64,000 nt of DNA, taken from the NCBI GenBank assembly GCA_025054615.1, contig JANWZO010000003.1, positions 45,627 to 109,626 of the forward strand, written 5' to 3'. The stretch comes from Kiritimatiellia bacterium. Its GTDB lineage: Bacteria > Verrucomicrobiota > Kiritimatiellia > CAIVKH01. A model generated the notes under the pieces. It was not told where the DNA came from, searched no databases, and saw only the letters and a program-made list of their open reading frames with translations. Within the stretch, counting starts at the first letter, position 1. Every line of letters begins with the position of its first letter. Shown here in pieces: positions 1 through 11,150 of this stretch. Position numbers and translations under genes: made by a program.

Positions 1-1563
1 GATGGTGGGCTGGTCCGGCTCACGGTACACCGACAATACGCGTCGCAGCGAATGTTCCGCCACAAGCAGCAGTGCGAGCAGTGCGCTTCCCGCGCCAAGG
101 ACGATCATTAGCAGACCGGCGGACGAATAAGGGCGATCCATTCCTGCAAGGGCATGTCGCGCTGCGGTCCACTTCAGCCGGCCTGATAAACTCCGCGCAC
201 CGACTCGCAGGGCGCGCGCAACGAGACCAAGCGCGATGCAGCCTGCGGCAGCGGCAGAGGCGATGCCGAGCCCGCGCGCCCAAGAACCTGTTTGCCACAC
301 GGTGAACAGGGCGGCGGCAGCGGCCAGCCCGAGAGCTGTGATGAAACGGGCTGGTGCGGACGCGCGGATGGGCGCCAGTTCGAAGCCGTGTCGCAGGGCT
401 TGGGCAGGTGATAGGCGTCGCACTGAATCGAGCGGCAGGGCAGCGAATCCCATGCAAAAAATCGCGCCGGCTGCCCCGGCCTCTGCGACAGCGCCGGGCC
501 GCAGCGAGGCATTGACCTCGACCGCCAACACGCCTTGCATCCAGGTGGAAATGGCCGGCAGTACCACCAAGGACAGAAAGACGCCCGCAAGCACGCCTGT
601 GGCGCACAGCGCTAGAATCTGGGCCACAAATACCGCCTCCGCGAACCCGACGGGCGCACCGATGCACTTGATCATCGCGAGCGTCTGAATTCGCCGCGTC
701 AGATACAAACGTGCGGCTGCCGCGGAGCCGGCCGATCCTAGTAGCAAGGCCGCAAACCCCACGAGACCAAGATATCGAGCGATCGGATCGGACGCGCCCA
801 ATAGCGCACGCGCGCGTGAGGCTGCCGTTTCCACCTCCGGGCGCTCGGCGGCCAGTTCGTTCCGCAGCCGGTCGGCCCACGCCTCCGGATCCGAGCCGCT
901 CGGAAGCGCGAAGTAGCGGCGGTACGATACAATGCTGCCCGGCTGGAGAAGCCCGGTCTCACCGGTACGGTCGTGCGCGATGTAAATCCGGGGCGCAATT
1001 AGCGCCTCCGACGGCGATTCACCCGGCGCCCGTCGAAGGATGCCTGAGACGATGAATTCGCGGGAACCCACACGGACGCGGCTGCCGATCCCTCCGCCAG
1101 ATTGGATCAATGCATTTTCCTCCACCAGGGCATGGGGCCCTTCGTGGAGAGTATGGGCCGCGTCGGGAGGCTCGGTCTCGATTGCGCCAAAAAATGGATA
1201 TCCGGGACCGATCGCGCGGACCTGCACAAACCTCGCGCGTTCCGATTCGGGAAACCAGGCCATCGTTCGGAACTGGACCTCATCGGCGAATCGCCCGGGA
1301 ACCTGGGCCAGGACGGAGCGAGCGGTTTCTGACAGAGCGCGTCGGGTCCGAATCGCCAGGTCGGCGCCGAGAAGCGCTTTGGCTCGAGCGCGGTATGCGT
1401 CTGCCATGTGATCCCGAAATGAGGAGATCGCCATCATGGCCCCCATGCCGAGCCCCAGCGCCAACGCGTACCACACGAATCCAGACGATTGGGCGCGCAG
1501 ATCGCGACTGGCGACGCGGATCGCAAGGGTGATCAGGCGTATGGTCTCCCTCAGCGGCCTCAT
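1..1563 (-). CDS. ybbP: FtsX-like ABC transporter permease, YbbP type (partial, C-terminus outside window)
   Basis: This open frame runs 521 codons on the minus strand from an ATG at 1561-1563 through the left edge with no stop, so the C-terminal part is missing. It starts MRPLRETIRL. A first membrane segment lies near residues 30-48. A long extracytoplasmic region of about 220 residues follows, then a cluster of hydrophobic segments that includes the FtsX-type stretch TLAMIKCIGAP and further segments out to the edge. This is the layout of large YbbP-type (about 800 aa) permeases in the LolCDE/MacB superfamily. The start overlaps the stop of the ATPase gene in an ATGA arrangement, so the two are translationally coupled. 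The YbbA-YbbP pair next to tesA is also the E. coli arrangement. The substrate is unknown; lipids or hydrophobic envelope compounds are the usual guess. Confidence 0.85.
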   Translation of the reverse strand, partial: MRPLRETIRLITLAIRVASRDLRAQSSGFVWYALALGLGMGAMMAISSFRDHMADAYRARAKALLGADLAIRTRRALSETARSVLAQVPGRFADEVQFRTMAWFPESERARFVQVRAIGPGYPFFGAIETEPPDAAHTLHEGPHALVEENALIQSGGGIGSRVRVGSREFIVSGILRRAPGESPSEALIAPRIYIAHDRTGETGLLQPGSIVSYRRYFALPSGSDPEAWADRLRNELAAERPEVETAASRARALLGASDPIARYLGLVGFAALLLGSAGSAAAARLYLTRRIQTLAMIKCIGAPVGFAEAVFVAQILALCATGVLAGVFLSLVVLPAISTWMQGVLAVEVNASLRPGAVAEAGAAGAIFCMGFAALPLDSVRRLSPAQALRHGFELAPIRASAPARFITALGLAAAAALFTVWQTGSWARGLGIASAAAAGCIALGLVARALRVGARSLSGRLKWTAARHALAGMDRPYSSAGLLMIVLGAGSALLALLLVAEHSLRRVLSVYREPDQPTI

Positions 1564-2246
1564 GCCGTTTCCATAGATTCGATGCGACCTGCCTTCAGTC
1601 GAATTACTCGGCGGCAGCGGGTTGCGATTTCCGGATCATGGGTGACGAGCAGAAGCGTGGCGTGTGCGGAGCTGTTCAGTTCAAACAGAAGGTCGATGAT
1701 CCGTCCGCCGGTCACCGCGTCGAGGTTGCCCGTTGGTTCGTCCGCAAAGAGCAAACGTGGATTTCCGGCGAAGGCGCGCGCTATCGCAACACGTTGCTGT
1801 TCTCCGCCGGACAGCCGCGGCGGCGTATGCCGCATGCGGTCTTTCAGTCCGACGCGCTCCAGCCAGAAAGCGGCGCGATCCTCTGCATCCCGCAGGCCGC
1901 GGATTTCCAGGGGCAGCGCCACGTTCTCGAAAGCGGTGAGCGTGGGAATCAGGTGGAACGATTGGAACACAAAGCCGGTCTGTTCGAGGCGCAGGCGGGC
2001 GCGTTCCTCCTCGCTCAGGGAGAAAAGATCGCGGCCGAGCAACTCGACCCGACCGCTGGTCGGCACATCAAGGCCGGCACAGATGCCGAGCAGCGTCGTT
2101 TTGCCGCTGCCCGACGGTCCGACGAGCGCGCAGGTATCGCCCGCGGCCAGCTCGAGGGATGCGTCGTCCAACACCACCAGTGTCCGGCCGTTGGATGGAA
2201 ATTCCTTACGCAGGCGTTCCGCCCGCAAGACGATGGATGAGTTCAC
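1560..2246 (-). CDS. ybbA: ABC transporter ATP-binding protein, YbbA/LolD family
   Basis: ATPase subunit of the exporter whose permease follows. Walker A is GPSGSGKTT, the Q-loop region is FVFQSFHLIPT, the signature is LSGGEQQR and Walker B is LLFADEP followed by TGNLD, all typical of the LolD/MacB/YbbA group. I choose the GTG at 2244-2246, which gives 228 aa, the same length as E. coli YbbA. The frame stays open to 2339 and could start at an ATG near 2282, but the extra residues do not resemble the family. The 3' end overlaps ybbP by 4 nt. Divergent from it lies a broken tesA remnant, mirroring the tesA/ybbA divergence seen in enterobacteria. Confidence 0.92.
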   Translation of the reverse strand: MNSSIVLRAERLRKEFPSNGRTLVVLDDASLELAAGDTCALVGPSGSGKTTLLGICAGLDVPTSGRVELLGRDLFSLSEEERARLRLEQTGFVFQSFHLIPTLTAFENVALPLEIRGLRDAEDRAAFWLERVGLKDRMRHTPPRLSGGEQQRVAIARAFAGNPRLLFADEPTGNLDAVTGGRIIDLLFELNSSAHATLLLVTHDPEIATRCRRVIRLKAGRIESMETA

Positions 2247-2289
2247 GCGTCCAAACGTACACTGGTACGCTTGGTTTTCCATCAGCCAT

Positions 2290-2530
2290 CGGGAAAGAGT
2301 GCGCGCCGTCACCCGTGGAACCGGACTATACGCTCGCATTTGACGCCGTGTTCCAGCAGGCCGCCGAGCGGAAAGACGTCCGGCTACTGCTATTAGTACT
2401 GGAAGGGGCGGGAGGCTTGCTGGAGTTCAACCTTGAGGATGGAATCACGCCGAACGCGAAAGGTTAGCGCCGTATGGCCGAGATGGCCGCCGGCCTCCTG
2501 CGCGCGATGCTGGAGGCGCCCGGTCCGTAA
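2290..2530 (+). pseudogene. Decayed 3' fragment of tesA
   Basis: The reading frame here is clearly homologous to the C-terminal third of the intact TesA at 6069-6704, with shared stretches such as AFDAVF, NLEDGI and the last eight residues MLEAPGP-stop region. Three lesions show it is dead. About 134 N-terminal residues, including the catalytic Ser block, are absent. The block V His is replaced (DGITPN instead of DGIHPN). The codon matching Gln191 is an amber stop at 2465-2467, after which homology continues in frame to the original stop at 2528-2530. The left limit is approximate, because similarity fades around 2290-2310. It lies divergently next to ybbA, the position tesA has in E. coli. 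Confidence 0.85.
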
Positions 2531-2610
2531 GCATCCGTTGTTTGAAGGCCAAATTCGGCCTCCCGGAGACGCGCTCGCTAAAGTACGCGTGGAAGGTCTC
2601 GAGCCCGAAC
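2527..2610 (+). pseudogene. Decayed 5' fragment of the DUF503 (ylxP-like) gene
   Basis: Directly after the tesA remnant, the sequence matches the start of the DUF503 gene at 6701. The intact protein begins MTIGCLQAKLSIPEARSLK, and the remnant reads SIRCLKAKFGLPETRSLK. The start codon has become GTA and similarity stops after about 28 codons. Remnant and intact copy have the same order and spacing relative to the tesA stop, so this is a truncated duplicate of the whole tesA-ylxP junction. Confidence 0.8.
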
Positions 2611-2761
2611 GACCAACCTCGTAACAGGTGTGAGCCCAATTCCCCGTGCCAGCAGCCCGCTGCAAGATCCAAGATGCAACATGGAGCGCACGACCGTGCG
2701 TCTGGACCTGAACATTTCTATGAGACATTGAACTGGCACATGGCCTGCGGGGCCTGTCTTC

Positions 2762-3571
2762 TTACTGCGGAGCCCAGCGGCAATTAGGACATTCGCCGGG
2801 TCGCCGGCCAGGTTTTATTATACCAACAATCCACTCGTAATCTGTCCCGCAAACCGGGCAATGCATATCACGAATCATGCCCATCGATCGTAACATCTGC
2901 ATTAGATTTTCCGGATGAGCTCCGGGTTGCGGCACGCCCATGAGCTCCGTCAGATCCTCGCTTTCTTCCTGCAGGGGGTTCTCACCTGGCGTAACCATTT
3001 CAGTCGGCAGCTCAAATTCCTCTGCTTCGCTTTGATCGGACGTAACGCCATAAACTCCCTGGATATCGGTTGAATTCAGCTCATTCAACGCTGAAAAAAA
3101 CTGATCTGAACTAAATCGCAGGCACATTATGACCTTTTCCAGATAAGCCGCTAACTCATCTGGGCTATCAACAAACAAGTCGCTACAAACGTGTACACTG
3201 TCCGCAAATGTGAATATTCTTGTTCCCCATGTCCGGGCATTCGCCACATCTGCGGCCCTCAAAACGCGTATACGGTCGTCCTCGTCACTGATAGAGGCAA
3301 TATTTGGCATCACAATGCTAACTGCATTCAAATTTTCTTCATCTCCCATAATTAAATATGTAATACCGTCTCGGTTGAATTGTAGATTGCCAGACTTATC
3401 CACAACGGGTCTGTAACCTGCTCGAGCCAATATATCACTATACAACCGCTGCAACCGCGATTTATTATAACCGTGCGAAAAGTTTGGTTGACTCGCAGTA
3501 CGAATAACTGCGCCGCATGTGATTGACAGAAAGATTAGATAAAAGCTTAGTGTTCTCATATATGAGTTCAT
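2762..3571 (-). CDS. Secreted or periplasmic protein with YbjN-like middle and C-terminal zinc ribbon
   Basis: 269 aa, function unknown. The start ATG at 3569-3571 is preceded by a strong AGGAGG about 8 nt upstream. Residues 1-27 form a signal peptide (hydrophobic core SFYLIFLSI). Residues about 40-165 alternate short strands and helices, with DRIRVLRAADVAN and a Leu/Phe-rich helix, reminiscent of the YbjN/type III chaperone-like fold; this is a weak resemblance from pattern only. An acidic linker follows, with many Glu and Pro near 180-215. The C-terminus carries CPVCG and CPNC, a likely zinc ribbon. Base composition is far more AT-rich than the flanking genes, which suggests acquisition. 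It sits between the tesA remnant and the GH39 gene with no operon partner. Confidence 0.75.
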   Translation of the reverse strand: MNSYMRTLSFYLIFLSITCGAVIRTASQPNFSHGYNKSRLQRLYSDILARAGYRPVVDKSGNLQFNRDGITYLIMGDEENLNAVSIVMPNIASISDEDDRIRVLRAADVANARTWGTRIFTFADSVHVCSDLFVDSPDELAAYLEKVIMCLRFSSDQFFSALNELNSTDIQGVYGVTSDQSEAEEFELPTEMVTPGENPLQEESEDLTELMGVPQPGAHPENLMQMLRSMGMIRDMHCPVCGTDYEWIVGIIKPGRRPGECPNCRWAPQ

Positions 3572-4437
3572 CTGAAGAACCTCCTTTTGTTATTTAGAGG
3601 GTATACAATTCGCGTCCACCCCTTGTTATCTCTGCCCCGCGTATTTAATTTCCCTTCGAGATGATTTTCGAATTCGTCGTACAGAATTACTAGTCAATTA
3701 TATGCAAAAGACTATCATTAGTATGCAGTTCTTAACTCCCACTGTCGCTTTGCTTAGTGTTCATATCTTATTTGATCCATTTGTCGTTTGACACCGAAGA
3801 TCATCTGGATCCGTTGGATCGTCATCAGGCCAAGGCATGTTACGTAGCGGCGCCCATGGAAATGAATATGAGAGAATTTGTATACCGTGCACGTATCTGA
3901 CTATTTACACGCGCGCCCTGAGCGAACGGTCGCATGTGACCCCGCGTTATTTTCCGTCTCTTGTGCTACCAAATTGTTCCCTCGCTAGCAAGATTTTCAG
4001 CGGCATATGCGACTATTGGTACGTCGAACGCCTTCTTTCAGACTAAAGGCGCGTGCATCGACTGATCTGAAAAGCGCGGCGAAGACTTTTTGGTGCACGC
4101 CGCGCGGTATCCATGATCGTCTCAGTGGGTGCTCCACGTCTGAAGTACGGTTGAGCGCCTCACAGTTGAGCGTAGTCTCCCGCGTTGGTCCCTATGAACC
4201 ATTGTGGAATGTTTGATACGGAACGTGGAGAGCCCTCTGTAGATAGGCCCGTCTGGCGGCAAGAGGGCGCCCTCCGTCCCCTCCCGTCTGCTGCACGCGT
4301 CGTGCTATAGGTAAGTTTGTCCTTGTTTATGTTTGGAATCGATCCACGCTTTTTACACAAGCGCCGGGGCCTTTCTGAAAAGAGTGGCGGGGCCCTGTGA
4401 CAGTAGTGAACGTGTGTTTTTGACAGGGAGGTAAACC
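3572..4437. other. 866-bp intergenic stretch, AT-rich at its left end, no convincing gene
   Basis: Positions 3600-4060 are markedly AT-rich compared with the rest of the window. Only short open frames occur (70 codons or fewer), without ribosome sites or family features. One inverted repeat is clear: GCGCGGCG at 4074-4081 pairs with CGCCGCGC at 4098-4105 across a 16-nt loop. A 12-bp palindrome lies at 4263-4274. A 47-codon minus-strand frame around 3760-3905 looks protein-like but matches nothing I can name. The stretch reads as eroded or foreign DNA inside the split tesA region. Confidence 0.6.
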
Positions 4438-5919
4438 TTGAAAGAACTGCGGATAGCACCCGAGTGGCAGAAGCCTGCTCGTCCTCTTCGCCATTCCTGG
4501 GCAGGACTTTTGAATGTGGATCAATTTCGCTGGTTTGTTCGGCGCGACATGCAGGAGCAGCTGGCGATGGCCGTGAAGGAAATCGGCGCCCGCCATGTCC
4601 GCGCCGTTGGCATGTTTGACGACGAACTGCGGTTTTACACTGTAGATCCTGCCAGCTGGCGGGAAAAGGTCCGCCCGCCCGAATTAAATTTTCAAATCAT
4701 CGACTACGTCATGGATTCACTGCTCGACATCGGTCTGCGGCCGATGTTCACCACTACGTTCGTGCCGAGCGCGCTGGCCTCGACCAATGCATCCGTTTTC
4801 GAGACCCGCGGCCGAGTTGGTTTACCCAAGGACTGGGCGCTTTGGCAAAAATTAGTCCGGGAGGCCGTCCAGCACGCGGTGGATCGCTACGGTCTTGAGG
4901 AAGTGCGCCAGTGGTATTTTGAAGTGTGGAACGAGCCGAATTTGCGCGCATTCTTCGACGGCGAGCAGGCGGATTTTTGGAGACTTTGGAAACTGACCTA
5001 CGAAGCAATCAAGTCCGTCGACGGGTCATTAAGGGTCGGCGGGCCGAGCACCGCCCGCGGCGAGTGGATTGAAGAATTTGTGACCTTCGCCAAGGGTGCA
5101 AACTGTCCGCCTGATTACTTGATCACGCATGTGTACAACAACGACGGTGAAAGCGGCGCGCTTTCGCCGTTCGACGGCCCACAGGAAGAACGCTCGGTCA
5201 AAAGCCCTCATTTCTCCTCCCGTGTCATTCGCGGGGTGAGAAAGCTGGTGACGAAGCTCGGCTTCGCGGGAGAGGTTCACTGGAACGAGTGGGGCCGTAC
5301 CTGGCATCCAACAGACCCTTTGCGCGAGTCGCCGGTGGAGGCGGCCTGGTGCATCAAGACGATGGCCGAGGTCTGCGATCAGGCCGATTACTTTGCCTGG
5401 TGGTGTTTGAGCGACATCTACAACCAGCTTGGCTATCAGCGCAGCGAGTTTGCGGGCCACTACGGCATGTTGTCGCTCCACGGCCTACGGAAGCCGGTTT
5501 ACATGGCGCATATGCTGCTTTGCCGATTAGGCGACGAGCGCGTGGCTGTTCAAGGCGATGGCGAGGAGCGCCTCCAGCATGCCATCGTGACGAAGCTGGG
5601 CGCTCGTCGACAGGTGCTGGCCTACGCCTTTGCGGAAGAGACAACGCCGAGCCGCCTTAAAGTGCAGGTTCAACTGGACGCGACGACGACCTCTTCGCCG
5701 CGGCTTACCCGAATCGGATCGGAGGAAAACAATATTCTCGCGTTATATCGAGAAATGGGATCGCCCCCTTATCCTTCTCGCGAACAAATCGCGGAGCTGC
5801 GCTCGGCCAACGACCTGCGATCAGCCCCGGCATCCGACGTGCGCATCGAGCAGTGCGATGGCAATTGGCTGGCCGTCTTCGAAATGGAATCGCCCGGCGC
5901 AGCGCTTCTGGAGTGGTGA
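4438..5919 (+). CDS. Glycoside hydrolase family 39 (beta-xylosidase-like)
   Basis: 493 aa, TTG start with GGAGGT 5 nt upstream. The (beta/alpha)8 glycosidase hallmarks of GH39 are present. WNEPN places the acid/base Glu at residue 166. HWNEWG places the probable nucleophile Glu at residue 284. The Trp-rich FAWWCLSD segment near 325 and the C-terminal beta-domain are also typical. Known GH39 enzymes act on beta-xylosides or on uronic acid-containing oligosaccharides; the exact substrate cannot be read here. No signal peptide is visible, so it probably acts in the cytoplasm on imported sugars. It stands alone between the AT-rich island and tesA, without transporter or regulator. Confidence 0.88.
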   Translation: MKELRIAPEWQKPARPLRHSWAGLLNVDQFRWFVRRDMQEQLAMAVKEIGARHVRAVGMFDDELRFYTVDPASWREKVRPPELNFQIIDYVMDSLLDIGLRPMFTTTFVPSALASTNASVFETRGRVGLPKDWALWQKLVREAVQHAVDRYGLEEVRQWYFEVWNEPNLRAFFDGEQADFWRLWKLTYEAIKSVDGSLRVGGPSTARGEWIEEFVTFAKGANCPPDYLITHVYNNDGESGALSPFDGPQEERSVKSPHFSSRVIRGVRKLVTKLGFAGEVHWNEWGRTWHPTDPLRESPVEAAWCIKTMAEVCDQADYFAWWCLSDIYNQLGYQRSEFAGHYGMLSLHGLRKPVYMAHMLLCRLGDERVAVQGDGEERLQHAIVTKLGARRQVLAYAFAEETTPSRLKVQVQLDATTTSSPRLTRIGSEENNILALYREMGSPPYPSREQIAELRSANDLRSAPASDVRIEQCDGNWLAVFEMESPGAALLEW

Positions 5920-6068
5920 ACTCGGCCTTCTCTGAGAGAGTCGGGTTTGGCCTGCCGCACACTTCGTAGCACAACAGAGGCGTCAACTCTGGAAATCATC
6001 TTTCATCGGCCGCCATGCATGCATGGCCAGCTTCGCTGTAGCATTGCCTTGAATTTCTCCAAGAGGCT

Positions 6069-6704
6069 GTGTTTGTTGAAGCCGTGATTGCTCGCGTCGT
6101 TGCTCTGGCCGCACTGCTTGGGGCGGTGGCGGCTGCCGAACCGATTCGCGTCCTCTGCCTGGGCGACAGTCTGACGGCCGGATACGGCTTGTCTCCGAAC
6201 GAAGCATGGCCTGCGCTTGCGGAAACGATGTTGCGTGCGCAGGGGTTCGACATTGAGCTCGTCAATGCCGGTTTGAGCGGCGACACGACGGCGGGCGGCA
6301 TCCGCCGAATGGAGTGGCTAATGAAGGAGCGCTACGATATTCTGGTTCTGGCGCTGGGCGCCAACGACGCGCTGCGGGGTCTTGCGGTGGGCGAGCTGGA
6401 GCGGAATTTGCAGAGGATCATCGAGCTGGCGCGGCACGCAAATCCGGAGATCCGGATCCTGCTCGCCGGTATGCGCGCGCCGCCCAACATGGGTCCGGAG
6501 TATGCGGCCGCATTCGACGCCGTGTTCCCGCGGGTCGCCGAGCGGAATGGAGTTCGGCTGTGGCCGTTCATGCTGGAAGGAGTGGGCGGCGTGCCGGAAC
6601 TCAACCTTGAGGATGGAATCCACCCTAACGCGGAAGGGCAGCGCCGGATTGCCGAGATGGCCGCCGGCCACTTGCGCGCGATGCTGGAGGCGCCCGGTCC
6701 ATGA
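6069..6704 (+). CDS. tesA: Arylesterase / acyl-CoA thioesterase I, SGNH hydrolase
   Basis: 211 aa with an N-terminal signal peptide (core ARVVALAALLGAVAA), so periplasmic. All SGNH blocks are intact: GDSLTAG with nucleophile Ser34, Gly68 in NAGLSGD, Asn99 in GAND, and Asp182/His185 in DGIHPN. TesA-type enzymes hydrolyse acyl thioesters, aryl esters and lysophospholipids. I give the GTG at 6069; a GTG at 6084 (MIARVV) would also leave a complete signal peptide, and neither has a good ribosome site. The stop overlaps the next gene by 4 nt. A decayed partial copy lies 4 kb upstream. Confidence 0.92.
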   Translation: MFVEAVIARVVALAALLGAVAAAEPIRVLCLGDSLTAGYGLSPNEAWPALAETMLRAQGFDIELVNAGLSGDTTAGGIRRMEWLMKERYDILVLALGANDALRGLAVGELERNLQRIIELARHANPEIRILLAGMRAPPNMGPEYAAAFDAVFPRVAERNGVRLWPFMLEGVGGVPELNLEDGIHPNAEGQRRIAEMAAGHLRAMLEAPGP

Positions 6705-6982
6705 CCATCGGTTGTCTGCAGGCCAAACTTAGTATCCCGGAGGCGCGTTCGCTCAAGGACAAGCGGATGGTCCTGCGGAGCCTTAAGGACCGCATGCTCA
6801 ACAAGATGAATGTGAGCGTGGCGGAGGTGGACCATCAGGACCTTTGGCAATCCTGCGTGCTGGCGGTGGTGACGGTTGCGGCCGAAAAAGAAACCGTCGA
6901 ACAGCGGCTGGCGGATGTGAGCGAATTTATCCGGTCCAATCCGCAGGTCGTGCTGCTGGATGTGATGGTGGAGATTCTTTAG
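6701..6982 (+). CDS. DUF503 family protein (YlxP-like)
   Basis: 93 aa, full family length. It begins MTIGCLQAKLSIPEARSLKDKR, the conserved DUF503 opening, and carries the central VAEVDHQDLWQ motif. Members form a small ferredoxin-like fold and are often placed near translation genes; no biochemical role is firmly established. Here it is coupled to tesA by an ATGA overlap. The same junction is duplicated in degraded form near 2530. Confidence 0.88.
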   Translation: MTIGCLQAKLSIPEARSLKDKRMVLRSLKDRMLNKMNVSVAEVDHQDLWQSCVLAVVTVAAEKETVEQRLADVSEFIRSNPQVVLLDVMVEIL

Positions 6983-7426
6983 CGGTTTACGGAATTGGAC
7001 CGGCTCAGATCACCGGTCGATCATCTCGATTACATCAGCCATCACGCTACGCTCCTCGCGCTCTTCCATCTTGATTCGTTGCTGGAAGCATTCTTTAACC
7101 TGTCATCCGACGTCGACTTGTCGATGCGGCGGACTTGTCTATTGCGCGGAGCCGCACCTCGTTTTTTAGGGTCGGTGGCACCGGTTCGTTGGGTGCGTCG
7201 GCTCCATCGTCATCGCGGATGGGCGAACCCGCCGCGTTCATCGGGCAAACCCCGATGCGAAATTCGGGTTTTGCCCGATAGCGCGGGCTCTTGGATTTTC
7301 GTAAAGGTCAGTCCAGTGAATAACACGCAATGGAGGAGCGCCGCAGGACAGAAAACGATGGATGACATATACGGAGGAGTACGGCGGCTGACGAAGTCGC
7401 GGGGTGAATGGTAAATTTGGCAGTTT
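6983..7426. other. Gene-free stretch upstream of nifJ, with one strong hairpin
   Basis: No frame here has coding character or a ribosome site; a 139-codon open frame (6995-7414) was rejected. The one clear element is a stem of 14 pairs with one mismatch: 7242-7255 against 7264-7277, with an 8-nt loop. It is not followed by a T tract, so it is not a classical terminator. It lies about 260 bp beyond the ylxP-like gene and 290 bp before nifJ. Confidence 0.55.
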
Positions 7427-7550
7427 GGTGCCGGCGTACGCGCGTCCTATAGCGGCGATCCCTCGCCGCTCCCCCCCAGGCACTCCTCCTAGGCGCGCAG
7501 CGCCGGCACCTCATTTTTCAGGGAAATACCCGCGGGCGATACCACCCGCG
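7427..7550. repeat. Large imperfect cruciform plus hairpin in the nifJ leader
   Basis: GGTGCCGGCG at 7427-7436 is the exact inverse of CGCCGGCACC at 7501-7510. Inside it, GCGCGTCCTA and TAGGCGCGC pair with one bulge. At the tip, AGCGGCGA (7451-7458) pairs with TCGCCGCT (7463-7470) over a 4-nt loop. A separate hairpin, CGCGGG (7531-7536) with CCCGCG (7545-7550), ends just before the nifJ ribosome site. A TCATTTTTC tract follows the large structure, so it could work as a terminator or attenuator. The nested symmetry also fits a REP-like intergenic repeat. Confidence 0.6.
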
Positions 7551-7567
7551 TACGAAAGGAGGACCTG

Positions 7568-11137
<3,570 letters not shown>

Positions 11138-11150
11138 AAGGAGGACGACG

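Noticed and set aside
20-880. 286-codon minus-strand open frame at the left end
   Set aside because: Arg/Ala/Gly-rich shadow of the YbbP permease frame, which itself shows clear membrane segments and family features.
3837-4459. Several 60-100-codon frames in the AT-rich island
   Set aside because: None has a ribosome site or recognisable motif, and they overlap each other on both strands.
6995-7414. 139-codon open frame between ylxP-like and nifJ
   Set aside because: No ribosome site, no family pattern, low-complexity Arg/Pro content typical of GC-rich chance frames, and it contains the 7242-7277 hairpin.
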